Shown in pieces: positions 1-8,310 of a stretch of 14,134 bases of DNA. The notes below the pieces were generated by a model, which saw only the letters and a list, made by a program, of their open reading frames with translations, was not told the DNA's origin and made no database searches. The DNA comes from Parvularia atlantis (taxonomy: Eukaryota > Opisthokonta > Rotosphaerida). The position numbers and the translations under genes were made by a program. The stretch lies in contig CALSCO010002508.1 in assembly GCA_943704415.1 (NCBI GenBank), forward strand, positions 1 to 14,134, in the 5' to 3' direction. Every line of letters begins with the position of its first letter. Position 1 is the first letter of the stretch.

Positions 1-224
1 GAAGAGAACACGAACGTCGTCGAGGTTGTACCGGCGACATTGCCCGACCGTGCGCACACACGACACCCTGCCGAGGCTTGCAAACATTTCGTGCAAAAGC
101 AAACAAAGCGGAGTCGCTCACTGGAGCAGAGTGCGCAGACGGAAAAGAGAAAATGGAGAGAAGTGGGTAGGCCTACTTTGCTTCATAAAGCGCGAAAAGG
201 TCTCTCTACGGTTGCGCCACCGTG
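1..224. promoter_or_regulatory. Upstream region of the 53BP1-like gene
   Basis: No coding exon is supported here. The stretch is visibly less GC-rich than the genes and holds purine-rich runs at about 139-163. An ATG at 153 opens a five-codon reading frame ending at 170, which would be a short upstream ORF if the transcript begins before it. GCGCGAAA at 190-197 matches the E2F/DP consensus (GCGSSAAA). No clear TATA box is seen. Confidence 0.5.
190..197 (+). promoter_or_regulatory. E2F/DP-like site GCGCGAAA
   Basis: The octamer fits the E2F consensus exactly and lies 28 bp before the ATG of a DNA-damage-response gene. E2F control of replication and repair genes is widespread in eukaryotes. 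One octamer in GC-rich DNA can be chance, so this is only a candidate. Confidence 0.3.
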
Positions 225-3200
225 ATGTCGTCGAGCCCGCTCATGGCGGCTCTGCAGCAGCTGCAGCAGCCGGCGCGGTCGTCGTCGTCGGGCACGCCGA
301 GCGAGCACGCGCACGGCGTGTTTGGTGCGGCGCGCGGGTGCGGCGGCCGGGCGGAGCGGGGCAGTGACGCGCCGCGCTCGCTCGCGCAGATCTCAGCCAG
401 AGCCGCCTCGGCCACGTCGGCGTTGACGCGCTGCTGCCGCTGGACGCGCCGGACGGCTCCGGGGCCGCGTCGGCATCGGCGACGTCGTCGGGGCACGTCG
501 TGCCGTCGTCGGTCGTGGACGACGAGCCCATGCCCGTCTCGCCTGCGCGCCCGCCGCGCGCAACGGCCACTGGCGGCGGCAGCACAAGCACGACGCCGCG
601 CAGCAGCCGCAGCGGCCAGCTCAACTGGCTGCTGCTGTCGGACACGATGCTATCGCAGGCGCGTGACGATGTCGGGCCGGCCGCAGACGCGAGGACGAGG
701 GCCGCGCAGCACAACGACGAGGCCGCGCTCGGTCAGCCGACCGACATGTCACAGCCGCTGTCGTCGCCGCCGCGCGCGACGGCCGACGCCGACGAGCGCG
801 CGCCACAGCCCGCCGAGCCCACGCTGCCCACCGAGCTCGCGCCGCCCGAGCAGGACGTGGACGAGCTCACGATCGACATGAACGCCGCCGTTGCCGCCGC
901 CGCCGCCGCTGCTGCTTCCGCCGTCGCCGCTGCTGCTTCGGCCGTCGACGCCGATGCCGATGCCGCCGCGCCGCTGACCCTACCGACGCTGCCGCGCGAG
1001 ACGCAGAGTCCCGTCAAGCCGCAGGACGCGCCCGCCCAGCAGCCTCCAGCGCGGCAGCCGCCGGCAGACGCTGATCTGTCGCTTGTCGAGATCGAGTACC
1101 GCGAGACGCAGCCCGCCGCCGTCACCGCCGCAGCAGTCACAGCCGGCGATGGCAAGCGGCGCAAGTGTGTGCCGCGCCGCGTAGAGAAACGCGCAGCTGG
1201 CTGACCATTGCGCGCGTTCCCAGGGTGTCGCGCCGGCTGTTTGACAGCAGCCAGTTCGGCGCGCGCTCGCAGACGCAGTCGCAGGACGCCTCGGGTGACG
1301 GTTCGCTCGTGCTGGACGCGCCAGCGCGCGGGCCCGTGTGCCTGCCGTCCGACGACGAGGGCGACGAGGACCTGGGGGGCGCAGACGACGACGACGCCAT
1401 GGAGACCTCAGCAGCCGCCGCTGCCACCACCGTCGTCGCCGCACCGTTGCCCGTGCCCGCCGCGCCTGAGCAGCCGGCGGCGGCTGCGAGCCACGCGCAG
1501 AGCGGTGACGTGACGATGGACGAGGACGAGCCGCAGTCGGGGCCGCAGTCGGGGCCGCAGTCGGGGCCGCAGTCGGGGCCGCTCGCGTCCAAGCCCTCGC
1601 CGTCGCCATCCGCCACCCCCGCAGGAGGGCCCAGCCGCGCGACATCGCTCTCGGGCTCATCCGAGCGCACGCGGCTCAACTCGCTCGTGTTCTCCGAGGT
1701 GCGCACGCACGCTGTCGTTGGGGTGTGTGGCTGCGCTGACGTACACCGTCGTAGCCGCCCTTCAGCAACGTGAGCCCGGCCGAGTGGGTTGCGACGATTC
1801 CCAAGCCGCCCTCGGCCACGCCGCCCGCGCCGCCCGCGCTCATCAAGAACGCGACGGTGGACTTTGTGCTCGCCTTTCACGGCAACGCGCGGGGACCGTT
1901 TTGTGTGTGGCACCGGTGCTGATCGCTGCGCAGACTCGCAGGCCTCGCAGGAGCCAGACGCGCGGCCGACCGACGGACTCGTGCTGCGGTACACCGGTGC
2001 GTGTGTCGTGCGACGCCAGCTCTGTAGCCGGCGCCCTGAACGCGTCCCGTGCAGACTCGCAGGCGCCCTCGCAGCAGCAGCCGCAGCAGCAGGTGGAACA
2101 GAACGACGTGCCAGCGGCCGCCCTGCCGCCGCCCGCGCCGCCTGTGCCTGCACCGATGACCGCCGCGCGCGGCCCACCGTCAATGCTGGCCGATCTCGAC
2201 CGGCGCATGCGCTCGACCGGCGCGGGGCCGCTCAAGCTGACGACAACGACCGTGGCCTTGGGCGCGTCGCGGCCGTTCCTGGCCGACAGCCACGACAGCG
2301 CGGACACTTCCGACTCGCCAGCCGTGCCTGCTGCCGCTGCGGTGGTGCCGACTGCTGCTGCTGCACCGCCTGCGACATCGCTTGTTGACTCTCAGCCCGC
2401 GTCGGCCGTGGCACCGCGCGTTCCGCCCGAACAGCCGGCGCAGCCCGAGTCCGCACCGGCGCCGGTGCAGCCCGAGCAGGACTCGCTCCTCGCCCAGCAC
2501 GCGCAGCCCGTGCCGTCTCCGACGCTCACGCCCGCCCTAGCACCGGCCCAGCTTGCGCAGCAGGTGGACCTGCCGCCGGCGCCGTCGTCCGAGTCGTCGT
2601 CGCAAATGACCGGCGTGTCAGTCTGGCTGACCAAGGGCACGACGCGGTCGCCACCCGAACCGCAGCGCCGCGTGCGCTCGCGCATCGTCACGGACGACGA
2701 CAGCAGCGCCGACGGCGAGCACGAGCAAGAAGAACACGATGGTGATCGCGAGCTCACCGTTGCCCCGGCGCCCGAGCCGGCCACGTCAGCGGGCGGACGC
2801 CGGCGCGCACGCGGCGGCAAGGGCGGGTCGTTCTTCTACCGGCCGCGTGAGGCGCGGGCCGCAACGTCTGCGGTCGTGGCTGCAGCACCGGCGGCGATCG
2901 CGGACCCGGGCATGCGTCGTCAGTGCGTCCACTGCGGCACAACCAGCACGAGCAGCTGGCACGAGCTAGCGGGCGTGGGGCGCATCTGCAACCGTGCGTG
3001 CGCTCTGACCCGCACGCTCGAGTACCGCTGACGAACGCCGCAGCCTGCCGCGCGTTCCTGTTTGCGCACGGGCACTTGCCACACGACCCGCCGCCGCCCG
3101 CTGGAGACCAGCCGGCGTGCGTGCCGTTCACTTCGCGTGACTTTGGCTGTGTCTCACACAACGCAGCGCTCCGCGGCGTCGCGCCGGCGGGTTGCCAGAC

Positions 3201-5182
3201 TCGTCGTCGTCGTCGTCGTCCCTCAATGCGTCACAGTACGTCGACAACCAGTCGCCAGCGCCTGCACGTTCGCCAGCGCCTGCATGTTCGCCAGCGCCTG
3301 CACGTTCGCCAGCGCCTGCACGTTCGCCAGCGCCTGCACGTTCGCCTGCACCGGCCCGCGCCCTGCCTACACCGCCCCCCACGTCGCCGCCCGCGCCAGT
3401 CGCACCACCGCCGTCGATTCTGCGCTCGCCCAAGCGGCCCGCCGCAGCGGCCACGCCCAGTCCGCCCAAGCGCGTCAAGATCGCGCAGGTCGCGTCGCCG
3501 GCACCGGGACTTGTGCTCGTCTGGGCGCCGTGGGCGGACAACGTGTGGTACCACGGCCGCATGACGAGTGCGCTGGGCGGCGCCAAGGTCGCCGTGCAGT
3601 TTGACGACGGCAGCAAGCGCACGGTCCTCGCGGCCGACATCTCGATCGGCGACGTTGTGCCGGGCGACCTCGTGTCCGGTGCGGCACGCCGCTCGCTGCT
3701 GCGTCGGCTGACCATCAGCGCGCGCGCCCGCGTGAACCAGCCGACGTCGACGGCTCGGGGGTGTTTGCCGCGGCGACCGTGGTCGAGGTGCTCGAGCCGC
3801 AGAGGCGGTACCGGGTGCGCCTCGTCGATGACCGCAAGCACTACGAGGTCGCGGCGAGCGCAGTCGGGCTGGCGCGCAAGCTGGCTGGCGACCTCTCGAA
3901 CCGTACGGCCACAGCGGCGGTCGACGTTACCGAGGTGCCTGCCGCTGCGCCGCCAGCACGAGCCGTGCGCTCGTCGCCTGCCGCCGCGCCGCCAGCACGA
4001 GCCGTGCGCTCGTCGCCCGCCGCCGCGCCGCCAGCACGAGCCGTGCGCTCGTCGCCCGCAAAGGCCGCGCGGACACCGGACTCGCCGGCGCGCCTGTTTG
4101 ACGGCTACGTGTTTGCGCTGACGGGCTCGGCCGGCGCGCGCACAAGCCGCCAGGAGACGAAGGGTGCACACGCGCGGTCGCGCCCGCATGGACCTGACGC
4201 TTTCGCCGGACAGTGCAATACCACAAGGACGAGCTCGAGGCGCAGATCGTGGAGCACGGTGGCCTCGTGCGCGAGGACCTGCCTGTGCCGTCGGGGCACG
4301 ACAACTACGTCGACCGCGTCTTCTGCGTCGCCGATATGGCGCGCCGCACCAAGAAGTACCTGTTTGCCCTGGCCGCGCGCATCCCGTGCGTCTCGTTCAA
4401 GTGGGTCGAGGAGTGCCTGCGCACGGTGAGCCGCGCGGTCTCTGCCCAACCTGCTGAAGCGTGCGCGCCCATCCCAGGCGCGCGTGCAAGACTACCGCCC
4501 GTTCATGCTCGAGTCGGGCGTGTCGTTCGCGACCAACCGCGCGGGGTCGCAGATGTGCGTTCGGCGCGTGCTGCTGCTGCTCTTTGCCCGCTTGCTGACA
4601 CGGCGACGCGCAGGATGGTGCTGGACCCGGCCGCGCCGGTGTTCAGCGGGCTCGCCGTCGCCGTGCTCGGCGGGCCGCAGTTCCAGGCACGGTGTCTGCT
4701 GCACGATGCGCGCACTGACACTGACACAACGGCGCAGGACATGTTCCGTGTCGTGCTCGAGGGGGGCGGGGCGCGCGTCGTGCTCGCGCCGACATCGCCC
4801 GCTGCCGTGCCGCGCGAGGCGATCGTGCTGTGCGAGGACGACAACGCGACGGGTTCGGCCTGCTGAGCTGTGCGGCTGTGCGCTCAGCGTCGTTTTCGCA
4901 GCCGCACGCGAAACGCTCGAGGCGCGCCATCTCGCCCGGCGCCCGGCCAAGTCGGTCGACGGCGAGCTGCTGCGCCGGCTGCACGCGCGCGGCGCCTCGT
5001 TTGTGTCTCGCGAGTGGGTCATCCAGGTGCGTGCCCTCCTTACACTCACTCGATGTGCAGCACATCTGACGGCGAGCGGCGTGCGTGCGTACGTGCATGC
5101 GTGCGTGCGTGCGCAGTGCCTCGTCCAGGGACGCATCGTGAGCGCCGACGACGCGCCCGCGATGCGACTAGCGGTACACTAG
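225..5182 (+). CDS. TP53BP1: 53BP1/Crb2-like DNA-damage mediator: SQ/TQ region, GATA-type zinc finger, tandem Tudor, two BRCT domains
   Basis: Likely a nuclear chromatin-bound checkpoint and repair scaffold. Modelled exons: 225-324, 390-1164, 1224-1698, 1755-about 1904, about 1942-1996, 2055-2993, 3044-3116, 3167-3678, 3741-4163, 4214-4425, 4478-4554, 4614-4686, 4738-4852, 4902-5026, 5117-5182; about 1,389 residues. All splice phases agree. Residues 1-800 are disordered, rich in Ala, Pro and Gln, with at least 12 SQ/TQ sites typical of ATM/ATR targets and a basic GKRRK patch. C809-C833 is a GATA-type finger. Residues about 970-1080 match the 53BP1 tandem Tudor (VWAPWADNVWYHG, VQFDDG). BRCT1 starts LFDGYVFALTG (about 1145-1238). 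BRCT2 (about 1265-1389) ends with the family-typical SREWVIQCLVQGRI. Uncertain splices: the intron around 1866-1941 (31, 37 or 76 nt possible), a GC-AG intron at 4687-4737, and 4853-4901 versus 4830-4887. Family assignment is firm; partner binding is inferred. Confidence 0.9.
884..970 (+). repeat. GCC-rich trinucleotide tract coding polyalanine
   Basis: A near-repeat of gcc/gct codons inside exon 2 of the 53BP1-like gene codes an Ala-dominated run with short DADADA segments. It is low-complexity coding sequence, likely disordered and length-variable. Confidence 0.7.
1531..1581 (+). repeat. Four perfect 12-nt coding repeats (PQSG)
   Basis: The unit ccgcagtcgggg repeats four times without change, followed by ccg, in exon 3 of the 53BP1-like gene. 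It codes PQSG four times. Perfect identity at the nucleotide level suggests recent slippage. Confidence 0.9.
2924..3094 (+). other. GATA-type zinc finger split by an intron
   Basis: Within the 53BP1-like gene, exon 6 codes CVHC followed by TxxTSSWHELAGVGRICN. The 50-nt intron at 2994-3043 is then removed (donor GTGCGTGC, branch CGCTGACG, acceptor CGCAG), and exon 7 continues PCRAFLFAHGHLP. The joined finger is C-x2-C-x17-C-N-x-C. It includes the W after the T/S stretch, the G before ICN and the HG-LP tail of GATA fingers. Without splicing the last cysteine pair has the wrong spacing and the frame stops at 3031, so the intron is well supported. Confidence 0.85.
3201..3221 (+). repeat. (TCG)7 serine tract
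   Basis: Six to seven TCG codons at the start of exon 8 of the 53BP1-like gene code a polyserine run just before the SPAPAR repeats. Confidence 0.7.
3252..3341 (+). repeat. Five 18-nt coding repeats (SPAPAR)
   Basis: The unit tcgccagcgcctgcacgt occurs five times in tandem with one C-to-T change in the second copy, which turns SPAPAR into SPAPAC. It lies between the zinc finger and the Tudor domain and probably forms a flexible linker with S-P sites. There are no spacers, so it is not a CRISPR array. Confidence 0.9.
3941..4057 (+). repeat. Three 39-nt coding repeats (AAAPPARAVRSSP)
   Basis: Three nearly identical 39-nt copies, differing at one or two wobble positions, lie in exon 9 between Tudor and BRCT1. 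Each codes a 13-residue unit ending in SSP. It is a basic linker, perhaps carrying proline-directed kinase sites. Confidence 0.9.
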
Positions 5183-5266
5183 GCTGTGATTATTGGCTGT
5201 GACGTCGATGGCACGACGACCAATCGGAACTGTTTGTTGTGGCTTCTCTTCCTCGCCGCCCGCGCC
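5183..5266 (+). promoter_or_regulatory. Compact 84-bp promoter of the paxillin gene
   Basis: This is the whole space between the 53BP1-like stop and the paxillin ATG. It contains ATTGGCT (5192-5198, an inverted CCAAT box), a half-palindromic CRE-like TGACGTCG (5200-5207) and a direct CCAAT (5220-5224), followed by a pyrimidine-rich stretch before GCGCCATGG. The clustering is suggestive; function is inferred. Confidence 0.4.
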
Positions 5267-5464
5267 ATGGACGAGCTGGACCAGCTTCTGCAGGACCTGA
5301 GCGCCCCCAAGGCGCACACGGTCGAGCGCGCCTCGGTGGTGCCCGCGCCGGCCGCGGCTGCGCCCGTGACGGTGGCCGAGGCGCCCAAGGCGCACAAGGT
5401 CGACTTCAACGAGCTCGACAATCTCATGGCTGAGCTCGGCGCCGGATCCGTCCCGGCTAAGGCA

Positions 5465-5500
<36 letters not shown>

Positions 5501-6917
5501 TCGGCGGCGGCGGCGGCGGCGTCGGTCGACGATCTGCTGGCGGAGCTGTCGGCGAGCGCGGCCGTGGCGCGTACGTCATCCGCTTCCCGCCGCGCACACC
5601 CCTGACGCGCCTCGTGCCCCCGCCAGCCAGCACCCGCGCCCCCGCCAAGCCCGCCGTCACCGTCGCGGCCGCCGCGCCGCCCGTTGACGACCTCGACTCG
5701 GTGCTCAACTCGCTCCAGGGCCTGTCGACCGCGGGCGCGGGCGCCGCCGGGGCGCGCTCGGCCGTGCCCAGCGTGGCCCTTGGCAGCGGCAGCGGCGGCG
5801 GTGCGGCCGCTGCGGGCGGGCGCAAGAACGACCTGGACAACATCCTCAACTCGCTCAGCTCGGAGATGAACGAGATCGGCGCGGCGGGCGACTTCAAGGG
5901 CCAGTGCGCCCTGTGCAAGAAGCCGATCGTGGGCCAGTCGGTCACGGCGCTGGGCAAGGTGCGCGGCACGGCCTCGTGCGAGCGAACTCATCGAACGAGC
6001 CGCATGCGCGCGCGCGCGCGCGCAGACCTGGCACGTCGAACACTTTGCGTGCCTCCAGTGCCGCAAGCCGCTCAACTCGCAGACCTTCTTCGAGAAGGAC
6101 GGCATGCCCTACTGCGAGAAGGACTTTCACGACATGTTCTCGCCCAAGTGCGCCTACTGCGATGGCCCCATCCGCGAGGTGCGCTCCGCCCGCGGATGGC
6201 ACCTGTGCTGAAGTGATCGGCCCCGCCCAGCGCTGCATCAATGCCCTCGGCAAGACGTGGCACCCGGACCACTTTTTCTGCTCACAGTGCGGCAAGCACT
6301 TTGCCGGCGGTGCGTGCGCGTGTGTGCGTGCGTGTGTAGGATCGGGGTACCGAGCCGCGGCGCGCTGTCCCAGGCGGCTTCATGGAGAAGGACGGCAAGG
6401 CGTACTGCGAGGAGGACTACTTCAACATGTTTGCGCCCAAGTGCGGCGGCTGCGAGAAGCCGATCATGGCCGACTGCATGACGGCGCTCGGCCGGCAGTG
6501 GCACCCGACGTGCTTCGTGTGCATGGTATGCGCGCGCGCGCGTGACATTGCTTTTGCAGCGGCCGTTGACCCTCTGCCGCGCGCGCAGGACTGCCGCCAG
6601 CCATTCTCGGGCACCTTTTTCGAGCACGAGAACAAGCCCTACTGCGAGAAGCACTACCACGCGCAGAAGGGCTCGCTGTGCGCATCGTGCCAGAAGCCGA
6701 TTGTCGGCCGCTGCGTGACGGCGCTCGGTGCGGCCGCGACCCGCGCTGTCTCGCGTGCGCTCGCTCGCTCATGTGCCCGCCCTGTTGCGCAGGCAAGAAG
6801 TTCCACCCGGAGCACTTTGTCTGCGCCTTCTGCATGAAGCAGCTCGTCAAGGGCACCTTCAAGGAGAACAGCGGGAAAGCATACTGCATGCCGTGCCACA
6901 TCAAGCTGTGGGGCTGA
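5267..6917 (+). CDS. PXN: Paxillin-like adaptor: five LD motifs and four LIM domains
   Basis: A cytoplasmic focal-adhesion-type scaffold. Seven exons (5267-5570, 5627-5958, 6026-6178, 6231-6309, 6374-6525, 6589-6727, 6793-6917) join in phase to 427 residues. The start is [11 protein letters not shown] in the strong context GCGCCATGG, and is itself LD motif 1. Further LD-type helices are LDNLMAEL (about 50), VDDLLAEL (87), [11 protein letters not shown] (about 124) and LDNILNSL (about 171). Four LIM double zinc fingers start at C195, C254, C313 and C371 (CALC, CAYC, CGGC, CASC), each with the WHxxxFxCxxC centre or [12 protein letters not shown] in the fourth. LIM3 uses Cys (HPTCFVC) where LIM1, LIM2 and LIM4 have His. 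In the family LD motifs bind FAK, vinculin and parvin and the LIM block targets adhesions; those partners are inferred here. The linker is Ala/Pro-rich. Confidence 0.95.
5465..5521 (+). repeat. (cccgcg)6 followed by (tcg)(gcg)n
   Basis: Six hexamer repeats code alternating Ala-Pro, then a GCG run codes Ala, in exon 1 of the paxillin gene between LD motifs. It is a low-complexity linker prone to slippage. Confidence 0.8.
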
Positions 6918-6979
6918 GCGCGTCGTCCCCACGCGGCGCTGCATGCGCGCGCATGTTGCTGCCTGTGTCCTCCTCCTGA

Positions 6980-7057
<78 letters not shown>

Positions 7058-7081
7058 GCCCGTAGGCCTATCTGAACACCG
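6918..7081. other. Tail-to-tail spacer with overlapping 3' UTRs
   Basis: The 164 bp between the paxillin stop and the kinase stop must hold the 3' ends of both convergent transcripts. Nearly half is the TG microsatellite. No AATAAA is seen on either strand. Confidence 0.7.
6983..7052 (+). repeat. (TG)35 microsatellite
   Basis: A 70-nt uninterrupted TG tract, read as (CA)35 on the other strand, lies between convergent genes. Such alternating purine-pyrimidine runs readily adopt Z-DNA and vary in length. Confidence 0.98.
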
Positions 7082-8282
7082 TCAACTGAGCGAGGCCTTG
7101 AATGCGCGGAGGTCCGCGAGCACCTCGTCGACCGTGGGCCGCACCGCAGCCACGGGGTTGAGTGTGCGCACGATCAGCGCCTGCAGCGCCTCGGGGCACC
7201 TGTGCGGCGCGTGCGAGGGGTCAGGTTGCGGGCTGCGCATGGGGCTGCGACGCCCGCACGTCGGCTCGCGCGGGAACACGACGCGCCCCGAGGTCGCCGC
7301 GGTCGCCGTGCCGTCAAACGGCGGCTGCCCGTACACGGCCGCGTAGAGCGTGCAGCCGAGCGACCAGACGTCCGTGCGCTCGTCCAGCTGCGCGTCCGAC
7401 GCGACGTCAAACAGCTCGGGCGGGCGGAAGGGTGCTGCACGGCGCGTGCTTCAGCCGGCCGCGTGCCGGGCGAGCGCCACACGACGCGCACCCGTCACCG
7501 TCTGCGCGCACAACTCCTGCAGCTGCAACGCGTGGCGGCGGTCGCGCACGGCGATGCGTGCGGGCACGACGCTGCCGAGGTCGATCAGCACGCCGCTCCC
7601 GTCCTGGTCGATGAGCACGTTGCCGGGCTGCACGGCGCCCCACCTGAGCGCCTGGGGTGCCGACGCGTGCCAACGCGCGCACCTTGACGTCGCGGAAGGC
7701 GTGCGGGGTCGGCAGACCGTGCAGCGCGCGCAGGCCCTCGCACACGCCCTCAAACACGTCAAGCACGCGCGCCACGTCGCCGCACTCGCCGCGGTCGATG
7801 CGCGCCTGCAGCGACCCGTTCTGCGCGGCGATGGCGGTCAGCCGGGCAGCGAGCGACCTGGTGCAGCCGCCCAGACGCAACGGCGTAGAACGGCAGCAGC
7901 AGCAGCCCCTCGTGCGCGCCCTTGACGCGCGGCGACGGCGCGACGACCCAGTCGACCGCCGGCGCCACGTGCGGGTGCGCCACGAGCCGATGGTTGCGCG
8001 CCTCGGCCTGGAACTGCTCGACGTGCTCGGGCAGGGCCAGGTGCACGCACTTGAGCGCGTACGGCGCGCCCGTCTGCACTGCGTATCGCGTGCGCGTGTC
8101 GGACGCGCGTGAAGCACGATGCTCGGCGGCGCACCATCCTTCACGAGCCACACCGTGCCCGAGCCGCCCTCGCCCAGCCGGCGCTGCAGTACGACGCGGC
8201 GGCCGTGCAGCGTGCGGCGCGTGCCGGCGTCGTCGTCGCCCTCGCCGCCGCCGCCCGACATCGCCGACCAGATCTGGCCCAT
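7082..8282 (-). CDS. STK16: STK16/MPSK1-like (NAK family) serine/threonine kinase
   Basis: Six exons on the minus strand (8282-8135, 8078-7882, 7820-7683, 7627-7492, 7434-7260, 7199-7082) give 303 residues, about the length of animal STK16. The start at 8282 rather than 8261 gives MGQIWS, an N-myristoylation signal (G2, S6), as expected for this Golgi/membrane-anchored kinase. Visible motifs: glycine loop GEGGSG (37-42), catalytic-lysine motif YALK (K59), helix-C Glu (about 75), LLLLPFY hinge, catalytic loop FRDVKPGN (157-164), and DLG (177-179) instead of DFG, as in STK16. Activation segment APFRPPELF is followed by DERTDVWSLGCTLYA. His of HRD is Phe; K59, D159, N164 and D177 remain, so activity is likely kept. 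The second intron's donor could be 7881 or 24 nt later; the last intron (7259-7200) is 60 nt and in frame. Confidence 0.93.
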
Positions 8283-8310
8283 CCTCTGGAGAGAAGTACA
8301 CACGGCGCGC
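8283..8310 (-). promoter_or_regulatory. 28-bp junction between phosphatase stop and kinase start
   Basis: Read on the minus strand, the stop codon is followed by GCGCGCCGTGTG, then TACTTCTCTCCAG, AGG and the kinase ATG. The pyrimidine-rich CTTCTCTCCAG looks like a 3' splice site. There is no room for a conventional promoter, so the kinase promoter lies inside the phosphatase gene, or the RNA is shared or trans-spliced. Confidence 0.4.

Noticed and set aside
1137-2183. Long minus-strand open frame in the SQ/TQ region
   Set aside because: GC-rich DNA leaves few stops. The frame has no domain and crosses plus-strand introns whose splice sites and phases are consistent.
3252-3341. Regular short repeats that could suggest a CRISPR array
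   Set aside because: The 18-nt units are directly abutting with no spacers, lie in an exon and code SPAPAR in frame.
3128-4189. Long open frame on the minus strand opposite the Tudor-coding exons
   Set aside because: It is the antisense shadow of GC-rich coding repeats. It reads as monotonous RAGAGERAG-type repeats with no domain, while the plus strand codes a clear tandem Tudor.
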